Counted from the first letter of the stretch, positions 19,136 through 26,897 are shown. The stretch is 64,000 nucleotides of DNA from an uncultured Candidatus Saccharibacteria bacterium (GCA_947169915.1 CAMVRN010000001.1:89584-153583), one strand, 5' to 3'. Notes: generated by a model from the letters alone, not told the origin. Program-made: numbers and translations.

Positions 19136-19997
19136 TTTCTAGTCTTTCTATACGTTTTTCAATAGGTGGGTGAGTGGAGAACAGGTTATTAAGTGAACGC
19201 TTTTTGAGCGGGGACGAAATAAACATAGCTTCCGCTGCTGGGTTTTGGTGCTTCATCGGTTGAGCATGACTTTCGAGCTTTTTTAATGCAGATATCATTC
19301 CTTCTGGATAGCGCGTTAGCATTACAGCACTTGAATCGGCTAGGTATTCCCTTTGCCTTGAGACCGCCATTTGAGCAATACTCGCTATTATAGGAGCTAA
19401 GATAGAAGCGGCGAGAATAATTAATAAACCAATTGGACTTGAACTTTCACTATTGCGGCGACGTCCGCTGTAATAAACCATACGCCAACCGATATCGGCA
19501 ATAAAACCTATCACACAAACAAGGCCAAAGACAATAGTAGAAACGCGGATGTCGTAGTTCTTCACATGCGACATCTCGTGCGCCATAACAGCAGTCAGTT
19601 CTTTGTCGTCCATAATATCGATAAGCCCGGTGGTCGCGCAAACTAGCGCATGTTCTGGGTCTCGACCAGACGCAAAGGCGTTTGGCGCTGGGTCTTCCAT
19701 GATATAAACATCTGGCATCGGAAGACCGGAGGTAATAGATAAATTTTCGACAGCGTTATAGAGGCGCGGGTTGTCTTTCTTCTCGATTTTTTTCGCACCT
19801 AACATTGAAACTGCTATTTTTGAAGCTGCGAAATATTGAATAATTGCATAGATAATTGAGAAGCCAAGCATCCAAGCCAGGACGTACCAATTATCAAAGT
19901 ACCAAGCGAAGAGAGCAGAAATCGCGGAAATCAAAACCACAAAACCTATCATAATAAATACGGTATTGCGTTTGTTTCCCGCGATGTTCTTGTACAT
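19116..19997 (-). CDS. htpX: Membrane zinc metalloprotease HtpX
   Basis: A membrane-bound M48 protease for quality control of membrane proteins. The 293 residues carry two N-terminal helices, the conserved segment PAPNAFASGRDPEHALVCATTGL, the zinc motif HEMSH at 140-144, two further helices and the third-ligand segment SRQREYLADSSAV. It follows lemA by 12 bases; the lemA-htpX pair is a common bacterial arrangement. Confidence 0.96.
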   Translation of the reverse strand: MYKNIAGNKRNTVFIMIGFVVLISAISALFAWYFDNWYVLAWMLGFSIIYAIIQYFAASKIAVSMLGAKKIEKKDNPRLYNAVENLSITSGLPMPDVYIMEDPAPNAFASGRDPEHALVCATTGLIDIMDDKELTAVMAHEMSHVKNYDIRVSTIVFGLVCVIGFIADIGWRMVYYSGRRRNSESSSPIGLLIILAASILAPIIASIAQMAVSRQREYLADSSAVMLTRYPEGMISALKKLESHAQPMKHQNPAAEAMFISSPLKKRSLNNLFSTHPPIEKRIERLENAKFKF

Positions 19998-20009
19998 TTT
20001 TGCTCTTAA

Positions 20010-20588
20010 TTAGAATTTAACTTCAGGAGCTTCTGCGATTTTTGCACGCTCAGTTTCAGCAACCTCAAAGTAATCACGAGTTTTAAAGTGACCGATGAGT
20101 TTGTTGATGATGTTGGTTGGGAAGGTCTTAATCTTAGTGTTAAGGTCTTTAGCACCTGCGTTATAGAAACGGCGGGAAGCTTGAATCTTATCTTCAACGT
20201 CTTGAAGTTGCTCTTGGAGCTTGACGAAGTTCTTATCAGATTTGAGTTCTGGATAAGCTTCAGCGATTGCGAAAACGCGAGAGAGGGCGCTTGTCATGTC
20301 AGCTTCTGCTTGAGCTGCAGACTTAACGGATTTTGCGCTCATGACAGCAGAGCGAGCTTCCGTGACACCTTCGAAGACCTCTTTTTCGTGCTTCGCATAT
20401 CCCTTAACTGTTTCGACGACGTTTGGGATAAGGTCGGCGCGGTATTTGAGTTGGACCGTAATGTCGGACCAAGCTTCATTAACACGCTCATCAAGCTTGA
20501 CCAGGCCATTATAGGTTGACCAGAAGGCAGCTATAACGATGAGTGCGATTAATAATATTACGATTAGTACGATTGTACCTGTACTCAT
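20010..20588 (-). CDS. lemA: LemA family protein
   Basis: A 192-residue LemA protein: N-terminal membrane helix (TIVLIVILLIALIVIAAFW) followed by the long helical bundle with TYNGLVKLDERVNEAWSDI, LKYRADLIPNVVETVKGYA, ASRRFYNAGAKDLNTKI and FPTNIINKLIGH. The role is not settled; it is routinely linked with htpX. The start has AAAGGAG, and the promoter is TTTACT-17-TATAAT. First gene of a four-gene operon (lemA, htpX, membrane protein, ligA). Confidence 0.95.
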   Translation of the reverse strand: MSTGTIVLIVILLIALIVIAAFWSTYNGLVKLDERVNEAWSDITVQLKYRADLIPNVVETVKGYAKHEKEVFEGVTEARSAVMSAKSVKSAAQAEADMTSALSRVFAIAEAYPELKSDKNFVKLQEQLQDVEDKIQASRRFYNAGAKDLNTKIKTFPTNIINKLIGHFKTRDYFEVAETERAKIAEAPEVKF

Positions 20589-20612
20589 TATTTTCTCCTT
20601 TTATACATATAT

Positions 20613-20641
20613 ATTATATAGATTTTCGACCTGCAAGTAAA
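20613..20641 (-). promoter_or_regulatory. lemA operon promoter
   Basis: TTTACT, 17-base spacer, TATAAT, followed by a leader with AAAGGAG. Confidence 0.8.
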
Positions 20642-20695
20642 GCGTTTTGAACTCACAGAAAAGCGCGCTTTTTCTCGCGCGTATGAGATAAAAAA

Positions 20696-20837
20696 TGGTG
20701 CACCTAATATCTCCAAATTTAAATTTTTCTAGCTCAATTGAATCGTATGATTTTGATGAACTAAGTAAAGAGCTTAATCGTTGAAAGATGCGCTTCGTGA
20801 TGATTATGTTAGGTGGCAGATGATTCATAGACCATAA
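20696..20837 (+). pseudogene. Possible frameshifted small gene
   Basis: An ATG at 20696 opens a frame reading MVHLISPNLNF..LSKELNR that stops at TGA. Shifting one base at that stop continues as LKDALRDDYVRWQMIHRP and ends at TAA 20835-20837. The two halves join into a plausible helical 47-residue protein, so one base seems lost. It lies in the 318-base gap between lemA and the AT-rich exporter. Nothing else is seen in this gap. No family recognised. Confidence 0.35.
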
Positions 20838-20906
20838 ACTCAGGAAGAGCTTACCCGATAATAGTAAAGTTAAAAAAATTTATTTAAAATATCATAATAA
20901 TACGAA

Positions 20907-21638
20907 TTACTTATTATCACTGACCATTCTTTTTTTAAATACAATAATTGACGATAGAATAATCGCTATGAAATATATTAAGAATACTATTATATGAACA
21001 AGTGTTAAATTACTAAAATCGCTATGTAATGCACCTTGAATTATGTTTAAGCATGCTTCAAATGGCAATGCTTTACATATAATAGCAAATATTCCTCCAA
21101 TTGATTCTTTAGGAAAATACATACCACTTGTAAAACATACTAATTGAACAACTATACTTCCTAAACCACCTGTTCCTTTTTCACTAACTAAACTACCTAT
21201 TAATATACCTAATGATATAAAGAAAATAGAAATAATAATTGATACTAATATCGTTGGTATTATACTAATTGTAAATTCTAATTCCATAGCAATTGCAGTT
21301 ATAAAGAATAAAACATTTTGAATTAGTACTATAGGTAATAATGATAATATATATCCTAAAATATAATCACTTGATTTCATTGGGGAAGTCCCAAGTCTAA
21401 TTAAAAATGATGATGTTCTATCCTTTGCAATTAGTGTAGCAGTAAACAGTGTGATAAATGAGAATCCAAATAATATAATAGATGGTGTGAAGTTTTCTAA
21501 ACGATAGTTTTCTGCTGGAATATCAAATTGTTGAAAGATAAATAATAAGAATAAAGGTAGTACAATTTCAAATATTAAGCTTAAAGGATCTCTAATTAAT
21601 TCTTTAAAGTTTCTTTTTGCAAAATTAATCATTCTCAT
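20907..21638 (-). CDS. ABC-2 type exporter permease
   Basis: A 243-residue six-helix ABC-2 permease (N-terminal cytoplasmic RNFKELIRDPLSLIFEIVLPL; later GTGGLGSIVVQLVCFTSGMYFP, typical of the family). It overlaps the ATPase gene by four bases. Base use differs sharply from neighbours: AT-rich, with many TTA, ATA and AAT codons, and the protein looks Firmicutes-like. I infer recent transfer. Together with the next two genes it forms a regulator-ATPase-permease export operon; drugs, bacteriocins or lipids are possible substrates. Confidence 0.88.
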   Translation of the reverse strand: MRMINFAKRNFKELIRDPLSLIFEIVLPLFLLFIFQQFDIPAENYRLENFTPSIILFGFSFITLFTATLIAKDRTSSFLIRLGTSPMKSSDYILGYILSLLPIVLIQNVLFFITAIAMELEFTISIIPTILVSIIISIFFISLGILIGSLVSEKGTGGLGSIVVQLVCFTSGMYFPKESIGGIFAIICKALPFEACLNIIQGALHSDFSNLTLVHIIVFLIYFIAIILSSIIVFKKRMVSDNK

Positions 21639-22360
21639 TGCAATTCACCTCCAGTTGCAATTGATACAAAAGCATCTTCAAAGTTTTTAGCCTTAGTCTT
21701 TTTTATTAACTCCTCTGAAGTTCCAATATCAACAAGGCTACCATTTGCCATTATGCCAATTCTATCTGATAAATTTTCAGCTTCTTCCATATAATGTGTC
21801 GTTAAAATAATTGTTATTTTGCTTTTTAATGAATTAATAATTTTCCATAATTCCTTTCTTGCAATAACATCTAATCCCAATGTAGGTTCATCTAAAAATA
21901 ATATTTTTGGATTGTTTATCAAACTTATTGCAACGGATACTTTTCTCTGCCATCCACCAGATAATGTTTTTGTTCTTCTATTTAATACTTCATCAAGTTT
22001 GAATTGCTTAATGAGCTCACTAATCTTTTTTTCTTTGTCTTTTATTTGATAAACTCCAGCCATAAATTCTAAATTTTCTTTTATGGTTAGGTTTGGAGCA
22101 ATAGCAGTTTCTTGTGGTGAAACATTTAGTATAGATTTTATCTTGTAGACATCTTTTTTCATATCCATGCCAAGGATTTTAATACTTCCAGAGGTTGGCA
22201 ATATTAATCCTGACAACATTTTTATTGTCGTAGTTTTTCCAGCACCATTAGTTCCTAAAAGTGCAAATATTTCACCTCGTTTAATAATTAAATCAATTTC
22301 ATTTACGACTATTTTATCTTTAAATTTTTTTGTTAACTTTTTTGTTTTAATCGCAATCAT
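21635..22360 (-). CDS. ABC exporter ATP-binding subunit
   Basis: A 241-residue ATPase: Walker A GTNGAGKTT (about 35-43), Q-loop VSPQETA, signature LSGGWQRKV, Walker B ILFLDEPTLGLD and H-loop TTHYMEEAE. This is the class that pairs with ABC-2 permeases (CcmA/NatA-like). AT-rich like its partners and therefore part of the transferred block. It overlaps both neighbours by four bases (ATGA), so the three genes are translationally coupled. Confidence 0.92.
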   Translation of the reverse strand: MIAIKTKKLTKKFKDKIVVNEIDLIIKRGEIFALLGTNGAGKTTTIKMLSGLILPTSGSIKILGMDMKKDVYKIKSILNVSPQETAIAPNLTIKENLEFMAGVYQIKDKEKKISELIKQFKLDEVLNRRTKTLSGGWQRKVSVAISLINNPKILFLDEPTLGLDVIARKELWKIINSLKSKITIILTTHYMEEAENLSDRIGIMANGSLVDIGTSEELIKKTKAKNFEDAFVSIATGGELQ

Positions 22361-22563
22361 TGTTTATTATCTCCTTTTGGGAATACTTTATCAGACAAAT
22401 CTTCAATTGCATCTGCTTTTAATAGCGCAATACCTTTTTCTTTATCACATAGTACGATAATAGAATCCCCAGAATTAATATCAAACATATCCCTTGCTTC
22501 TTTTGGGATTACAATTTGTCCTTTTTCTCCGACTTTAGCAATACCTACAAATTTATCTTTCAT
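22357..22563 (-). CDS. AbrB/SpoVT-type DNA-binding regulator
   Basis: A 68-residue swapped-hairpin AbrB protein: GIAKVGEKGQIVIPKEARDMFDINSGDSIIVLCD is the diagnostic core. It leads the ABC-2 operon, with GAGG ahead of the ATG. A perfect 20-bp palindrome lies between promoter and start, so it probably represses its own operon. The target is inferred from position only. Confidence 0.9.
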   Translation of the reverse strand: MKDKFVGIAKVGEKGQIVIPKEARDMFDINSGDSIIVLCDKEKGIALLKADAIEDLSDKVFPKGDNKQ

Positions 22564-22576
22564 ATAAGCCTCTTCT

Positions 22577-22596
22577 AAGTATAACTAGTTATACTT
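22577..22596. promoter_or_regulatory. Palindromic operator of the exporter operon
   Basis: AAGTATAACTAGTTATACTT is a perfect 20-bp palindrome between the -10 box (22607-22612) and the start codon at 22563, in the correct place for a repressor to block transcription. Confidence 0.65.
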
Positions 22597-22606
22597 TTCA
22601 TACTTT

Positions 22607-22635
22607 ATTATACGCTTATTATTCTTAATAGTAAA
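22607..22635 (-). promoter_or_regulatory. Promoter of the AbrB-ABC-2 operon
   Basis: TTTACT, 17-base spacer, TATAAT, matching the resident lemA promoter in form. Confidence 0.75.
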
Positions 22636-22770
22636 CATATTGAGAACCCGAAGTGTTACGGGCTTTGCAATCTAAAAATTAACCCCAAAATCTGAGATGA
22701 CACAGCACAAGCGCTTATAAGATAATATTCAGGATTACAACAAAATAAGGTCTCCTAGAGCCTTAGATTT

Positions 22771-22800
22771 TGGTGCGAGCGAAGAAACTTTTGACTCTCG
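22771..22800 (-). pseudogene. Degenerate tRNA-Gly 3' end copy
   Basis: The plus-strand string tggtgcgagcgaagaaac closely matches the CCA, acceptor and T-arm side of the tRNA-Gly at 22857, with several changes. No anticodon arm is attached. It looks like a decayed attachment or duplication scar. Confidence 0.45.
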
Positions 22801-22824
22801 CAACGAAGTCCGAGAGTTAGTCGA

Positions 22825-22850
22825 TAAAAAAACGGCTTGTTGGAGCCGAA
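22825..22850 (-). terminator. Terminator after tRNA-Gly
   Basis: CGGCT/AGCCG stem followed by seven T on the minus strand. Confidence 0.75.
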
Positions 22851-22856
22851 TTGATG

Positions 22857-22933
22857 TGGTGCGAATGAAGAGACTCTAACTCTCGACCTCTTCCTTGGCA
22901 AGGAAGCGCTCTAAACAACTGAGCTACATTCGC
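22857..22933 (-). tRNA. tRNA-Gly (GCC), unusual T-loop
   Basis: Minus-strand cloverleaf: acceptor GCGAATG/CATTCGC, D-stem GCTC/GAGC, anticodon stem CTTCC/GGAAG with loop TTGCCAA (anticodon GCC), encoded CCA. The T-loop reads TTAGAGT rather than TTCRANT, so the conserved C56 is A. Its original promoter now lies 102-107 bases upstream, beyond a partial copy of its own 5' half. Functionality is uncertain. Confidence 0.8.
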
Positions 22934-23000
22934 ACGCGGTGCTTGCGCTCAGTTGTTTAGTCTGTCTTTGATTTGGCTCGGGCTTATGCCCTCGGACAGG

Positions 23001-23020
23001 AACTGAGCTACATTCGCACG
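23001..23020 (-). repeat. Partial copy of the tRNA-Gly 5' end
   Basis: aactgagctacattcgcacg is identical to 22917-22936, the 5' end and D-arm of tRNA-Gly. The 64 bases between the copies also carry the D-arm in inverted orientation (gctcagttgtttag near 22945). Confidence 0.75.
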
Positions 23021-23034
23021 TAGTTGTGTTTGTT

Positions 23035-23063
23035 ATTATAACAAAGGGTGGTAAAAATAGCAA
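23035..23063 (-). promoter_or_regulatory. Promoter of the tRNA-Gly locus
   Basis: TTGCTA, 17-base spacer, TATAAT, directly upstream of the partial 5' copy at 23001-23020. Confidence 0.7.
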
Positions 23064-23071
23064 GTTTTTAA

Positions 23072-23077
23072 TAAAAT
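23072..23077 (+). promoter_or_regulatory. -10 box, leaderless
   Basis: TAAAAT six bases before the ATG at 23084. Confidence 0.55.
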
Positions 23078-23083
23078 TGTACT

Positions 23084-23521
23084 ATGCGTAAGCTAATTCT
23101 TTTGATTTTGGTTTTTGGTTTAGGCTTTTTGCTCTGTTATACCATTTTTGTTAATCCTGATTGGTTTAAGAATGGCTTTCACAAAGCAAAAATTGCTGCG
23201 AATGACTGCGATGCGATTGTTGAAGAGATAGAAAAGTATGATTGGGATGCGAAGCTTGCGACCGCAATTATGAAAGCCGAAAGCAAGTGCGATGTGAATT
23301 CCAAAGGTGATACGGATTTAGTTTTTCAGGAGAATGGGCGTGAATATGGTTATTCTGTCGGGGCTTTTCAGGTGCGAATTATACCAGGGCGGGAGGACTG
23401 CGATACTTACGAGTTAAAGAAAAATGTACAATGCGCATACAATATCTATATCAAAGCAGAGCGCGAGTTTACAGATTGGTCAATGTTCAATAACGGAAAA
23501 TACAAAGAATATCTGGAATAA
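23084..23521 (+). CDS. Exported lytic-transglycosylase-like protein
   Basis: A 145-residue protein with an N-terminal signal or anchor (LILLILVFGLGFLLCYTIFV). The mature part has a compact lysozyme-like core: LATAIMKAESKCDVNSKGD, with candidate catalytic Glu in KAESKC, then YGYSVGAFQVRI and a helix with NVQCAYNIYIKA. It resembles short SLT/goose-type lysozymes. Likely cuts or remodels peptidoglycan outside the membrane. TAAAAT six bases before the ATG marks a leaderless mRNA. Second wall hydrolase of the window. Confidence 0.78.
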   Translation: MRKLILLILVFGLGFLLCYTIFVNPDWFKNGFHKAKIAANDCDAIVEEIEKYDWDAKLATAIMKAESKCDVNSKGDTDLVFQENGREYGYSVGAFQVRIIPGREDCDTYELKKNVQCAYNIYIKAEREFTDWSMFNNGKYKEYLE

Positions 23522-23527
23522 AAAGTA

Positions 23528-23553
23528 CCCCCGCCGTAAGGCGAGGGTTTTTG
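23528..23553 (+). terminator. Terminator
   Basis: CCCxCGCC-GTAA-GGCGxGGG stem followed by TTTTT, just before the convergent hppA stop. Confidence 0.75.
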
Positions 23554-23568
23554 GGGGGAGGGAGGGGT

Positions 23569-25725
23569 TTAAATGCCCAGGAACTGGAAGAAATAGTAAT
23601 GGGCAAAAATGGGGGCAAGCATAATGCCCAGCGTGCCGACGATTTTCATGAAAATGTCGATGCATACGGCAACGACGTCTTTCATCCAGTCGCCCATGGT
23701 GTCGCCAACTACGGCGGCATCGTGAGCCATGTTGTAGAGTTCCGTTCCAGGTTCATAGCCTTTGACTAGGGCTGCTTCAAACCGTTTCTTACCGTTGTCG
23801 GCAAGACCGCCGGCGTTACTGAAGTAAATTGCACCTACAAGGCCAACCGGAATCAATCCACTAAGGAAACCGCCCAAGGTCTTCATGCCGAAAGTAAGGC
23901 CAAGGAAGATGGTGGCACCAACAGCGAGAGCGACCGGCGTAATCATCTTTCTGATTGCATTTTCGGTAGCAATCTTGATACAGGCTTTGTAGTCGGGTTC
24001 CTTTTTTCCGTCGACGACGTCCTGGTCTTTGAACTGTTTCCTGCACTCAGCAGCCATATCATCGGCAGCGTCGAGCGTGTATTTCGCAAGCAGACCGCAG
24101 AAGGTGCCCATAAGCCCGGCGCCGAGAAGCAGACCGAGCATTACGTTACCGTTGAGTAAGTCGAGAACCAATTCTCCACCAGCCTTCATTAATGTCGAAG
24201 TCTGCGAGAGAACGACGGCTGCAGCGGAACCAATAGCAAACCCTTTACCAACAGCTGCGGTGGAGTTACCAGTGCCGTCATTTTTGTCTGTAATAACACG
24301 TACTTTCGGCGGCAAGTGACATCCTTCGGCAATGCCGCCGGCATTGTCAGAAATAGGTCCAAATGCATCAGCACTGATTGGTTGCGCAACAAAGCAGAGC
24401 ATACCAAGTGCCATGACAGCTTGTCCATAAGGTCCGCCAATCAGCCAAGCAAGCCAAGAAAGGATTGCGACGACGGCAATTTCCGGGAAACATGAAATCC
24501 AACCGGCAGCTTGCGCGAATGATGCGTAAAGCGCCGAGCCTTGTTTAGCTTTTTCGGTTGCTAAGATACACCACTTGCTTTCGAGGTCGGTAAAGTGTTG
24601 AGCGATAAAACCAATCAACACGCCCGCAACAATACCGCAAACTGTGCTAACAAACGGCGATGCCCAGCCAAGTTTAAACTCAGTGGGCAAAGTAGGCTGA
24701 TTGCTGAACAGGAGCAGCGAAGCGATAAAGCTAGCAACGATAGCGCCACCGGCCGCAATAAACATGGACATGTTCAGCTGGCTCTTCGGGCTCTTGCTAA
24801 TTTTAACGTTCGAAGCGTAAATTAGGCCGATAAGACTACTAATGAGTCCCGCTACAGACATGATAATCGGGAAGGCAACTGTGATGGTTAACATTTCCGG
24901 ATTACCGATGAGCCCATATGCGTTGATAGCAGTGACGATAGCGGTGACTGGCGTAGCTGTGAAGCTTTCGCCGAGGTCAGCCTGGTTACCATCGATGTCA
25001 TTAACGTTATCGCCAACCTGGTCTGCGATACTGGCGGGGTTGCGGGGGTCGTCTTCATCAAAATGCATGAAAACTTTACCAATCAAATCCGCACCGATAT
25101 CGGCAGCTTTGGTATAGATACCGCCAGGCACACGACAGAACATCGCGACCACGGACCAACCTAAGGAATAGGCAGTCAGACGCGTAGCTATGGGGATAAC
25201 TGCTGCTGTTGAAAGGATGCCGTGCCCGGAGGCTGTCGCATCGATGCCAGAAAGCATTGCGACGATAATCAGTCCAAGCACTGATGTGGAGTGAACAATC
25301 AATCCGCAAATCTTGCTTCCCTTCAGTGTAGTATTAACTGTTCTGGTCGTTGCGACGTTCTCATCTTCGTCAATATTGGCAAGGGCAGTGGCAGTCGCAC
25401 GTACATTTGTGTATGTGCCGACGCTCATACCGACAATGACGGAGATAGATGTGCATATAAGGCCTGCTAGGAATGCTAGACCGCCGGCTGTTTCTACGAA
25501 GAGGCTAAGCAAGATAGCAATACCAATCGCAACAGGCACGATGACCTTGAATATAGATTTGGTAAAGACCTTGGAGCCTTCGCGGATGCGTTCGGCCATG
25601 ATAGACATACCGGTTTCTTTTGGGCCTTCGCTTAACCGTTTGACACCTTGATATTCGCGGAACATGTATGCTCCGACGAACGCAATGACGACCAATGAGA
25701 CGTAGTAGATGGGGCCAAGTTGCAT
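23569..25725 (-). CDS. hppA: Membrane-bound ion-pumping pyrophosphatase
   Basis: Couples hydrolysis of pyrophosphate to export of H+ or Na+. The start at 25725 has GGGAG eight bases upstream; a TTG six codons earlier is rejected. About 16 helices are expected over 718 residues. Signatures: YTKAADIGADLIGKV, DEDDPRNPASIADQVGDNV, PISDNAGGIAEG and GNSTAAVGKGFAIGS. Ala in the last motif points to the potassium-dependent class. The usual D-x7-K-x-E motif reads DIGADLIGKVF here, with Phe for Glu, and the DNVGDNVGD segment is altered. The leader is about 100 bases and contains small hairpins. Confidence 0.95.
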   Translation of the reverse strand: MQLGPIYYVSLVVIAFVGAYMFREYQGVKRLSEGPKETGMSIMAERIREGSKVFTKSIFKVIVPVAIGIAILLSLFVETAGGLAFLAGLICTSISVIVGMSVGTYTNVRATATALANIDEDENVATTRTVNTTLKGSKICGLIVHSTSVLGLIIVAMLSGIDATASGHGILSTAAVIPIATRLTAYSLGWSVVAMFCRVPGGIYTKAADIGADLIGKVFMHFDEDDPRNPASIADQVGDNVNDIDGNQADLGESFTATPVTAIVTAINAYGLIGNPEMLTITVAFPIIMSVAGLISSLIGLIYASNVKISKSPKSQLNMSMFIAAGGAIVASFIASLLLFSNQPTLPTEFKLGWASPFVSTVCGIVAGVLIGFIAQHFTDLESKWCILATEKAKQGSALYASFAQAAGWISCFPEIAVVAILSWLAWLIGGPYGQAVMALGMLCFVAQPISADAFGPISDNAGGIAEGCHLPPKVRVITDKNDGTGNSTAAVGKGFAIGSAAAVVLSQTSTLMKAGGELVLDLLNGNVMLGLLLGAGLMGTFCGLLAKYTLDAADDMAAECRKQFKDQDVVDGKKEPDYKACIKIATENAIRKMITPVALAVGATIFLGLTFGMKTLGGFLSGLIPVGLVGAIYFSNAGGLADNGKKRFEAALVKGYEPGTELYNMAHDAAVVGDTMGDWMKDVVAVCIDIFMKIVGTLGIMLAPIFAHYYFFQFLGI

Positions 25726-25829
25726 AGGAATCTCTCCCTTCAAAAAATGTTAAGGTCCTTCTAGAGTTATCTAGATGAGTGAGTTTTTCTCACGTAAGGC
25801 ACACACCCTCCCTAATGTGCATCTTGGAG

Positions 25830-25835
25830 ATTATA
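25830..25835 (-). promoter_or_regulatory. hppA -10 box with long leader
   Basis: TATAAT on the minus strand about 100 bases before the start. The leader includes a GTGAG-AAAAA-CTCAC hairpin (25777-25793) and another TCTAGA dyad; no known riboswitch recognised. Confidence 0.6.
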
Positions 25836-25878
25836 ACACTTACCTCTAAAAAGTGCCAGCATAAGCTGGTTCGGAGAT

Positions 25879-25906
25879 TAAAAAAGAACACCCTTTCGGG
25901 TATTCT
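25879..25906 (-). terminator. Terminator after the DUF2726 gene
   Basis: GAATACCC-GAAA-GGGTGTTC followed by TTTTTT on the minus strand, about 145 bases after the stop at 26052. Confidence 0.75.
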
Positions 25907-25959
25907 ATCGAATGCGTCAAATGTGTGTTTCTGCGTTATTACTGATACGTAGGGGGTAT

Positions 25960-25996
25960 TTTACACGATTCCAATTTTTCTGGCTACGTGTCATTT
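25960..25996. repeat. Dispersed element, copy A
   Basis: TTTACACGATT, 17 unrelated bases, GTGTCATTT. The same two words with the same spacing recur at 27216-27252. The rest of the 25907-26051 gap shows only a TTGCTT-AAT-AAGCAA dyad near 26030. Confidence 0.4.
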
Positions 25997-26051
25997 TTCG
26001 CCATGGAACGATTAGAATGACATGTTATGCTTGCTTAATAAGCAAATTAGA

Positions 26052-26588
26052 TTACTGATTATCGATGCTTCGCTCGATTGTCCGTTTTACGCGAGAGAAG
26101 ATTTGCTCGTCCGTTAGTTCAAGAAATTGCCTTGACCTGACCAGCGGAAAGTTTGCTTCTTTAAATATGCGTTCGACCTCTTGGTCTCGCTTATAACGGG
26201 AAGTCGAGTTGTGCGTATAGTCATCAATTTCTATAGCACAGACCGGTCGCAGTGTCTCCTTGTTCATCAAAACAAAATCAACTGATTTTCCGTTGATATG
26301 CATAAATGCCCATTGTTTGTTTTCTCCAGATGATTCATGGTCGAACAATGCCGAGAGATGAACTTGCGGAATGACATAATATTTTTTTCCGAAAATTCGT
26401 TCCAATACCCTGAAGCATGCCTCTTCGCGGGAAGTCATCAGGTGCTCCTTAGCGGCGTATTTATAAAGGCTATATCTGTCCTCTAAAGATGACTTTTTAG
26501 TCCGCTCGTGGTTTTCTATAAGTAATACGATGACTGCCGCTAGAATAATTGCAGCTATACAAATCACAAAAATCTGGAGCATGTTCAT
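26052..26588 (-). CDS. Membrane-anchored DUF2726 protein
   Basis: A 178-residue protein: one N-terminal membrane helix (IFVICIAAIILAAVIVLLIE, about 6-25), then a DUF2726 domain with VDFVLMNKETLRPVCAIEIDDYTHN and KRDQEVERIFKEANFPLVR. This arrangement of Asp, a Glu-x-Asp and conserved Lys/Arg belongs to a restriction-endonuclease-like fold. The natural substrate is not known. TATAAT nine bases before the ATG gives a near-leaderless mRNA. Confidence 0.88.
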   Translation of the reverse strand: MNMLQIFVICIAAIILAAVIVLLIENHERTKKSSLEDRYSLYKYAAKEHLMTSREEACFRVLERIFGKKYYVIPQVHLSALFDHESSGENKQWAFMHINGKSVDFVLMNKETLRPVCAIEIDDYTHNSTSRYKRDQEVERIFKEANFPLVRSRQFLELTDEQIFSRVKRTIERSIDNQ

Positions 26589-26597
26589 ATTTATCAG

Positions 26598-26603
26598 ATT
26601 ATA
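26598..26603 (-). promoter_or_regulatory. -10 box of the DUF2726 gene
   Basis: TATAAT nine bases before the ATG at 26588. Confidence 0.6.
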
Positions 26604-26653
26604 ACATACATCATTCTACTTGTTGCTAGACAGAAGCACTGCTAAATAGGCAA

Positions 26654-26869
26654 TTAATTCGGTTTCTTCTTATAACGATCGAGTTGAAGAAGCAAAACGC
26701 TTGCGCAACAGAGAAAGCCAACAGCTGTTGAAGCGATTCCTAAATAATAAAACGGCCAATGTATTGTTTCTGTCTCAATCACTAGAGTCCAAGAACCAAT
26801 AATCTGACCGGCTTGGCACAATCCTATCCCGCCAAGAACCATTAAAAGGTGTTTTTGAAATCTTTCCAT
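26654..26869 (-). CDS. Small two-helix membrane protein
   Basis: A 71-residue protein beginning MERFQKHLLMVLGGIG at 26869, preceded by AAGGAG and a TATAAT box. Two membrane helices (about 8-25 and 38-60) and a short basic tail (LDRYKKKPN). The open frame continues upstream but includes the promoter, so the longer form is rejected. Function unknown. Confidence 0.7.
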   Translation of the reverse strand: MERFQKHLLMVLGGIGLCQAGQIIGSWTLVIETETIHWPFYYLGIASTAVGFLCCASVLLLQLDRYKKKPN

Positions 26870-26897
26870 TTTTGCTCCTTGTTGATTCACATCATAT

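Noticed and set aside
20601-20828. Minus-strand frame of 75 codons upstream of lemA
   Set aside because: It overlaps the lemA promoter and shows no SD or protein-like composition.
20907-22563. Transposon carrying the ABC-2 exporter
   Set aside because: No transposase, no terminal inverted repeats and no flanking target duplication seen; only tRNA-derived repeats on one side.
25726-25830. Riboswitch in the hppA leader
   Set aside because: Only two small hairpins are visible and none fits a known aptamer such as that for fluoride or c-di-GMP by eye.
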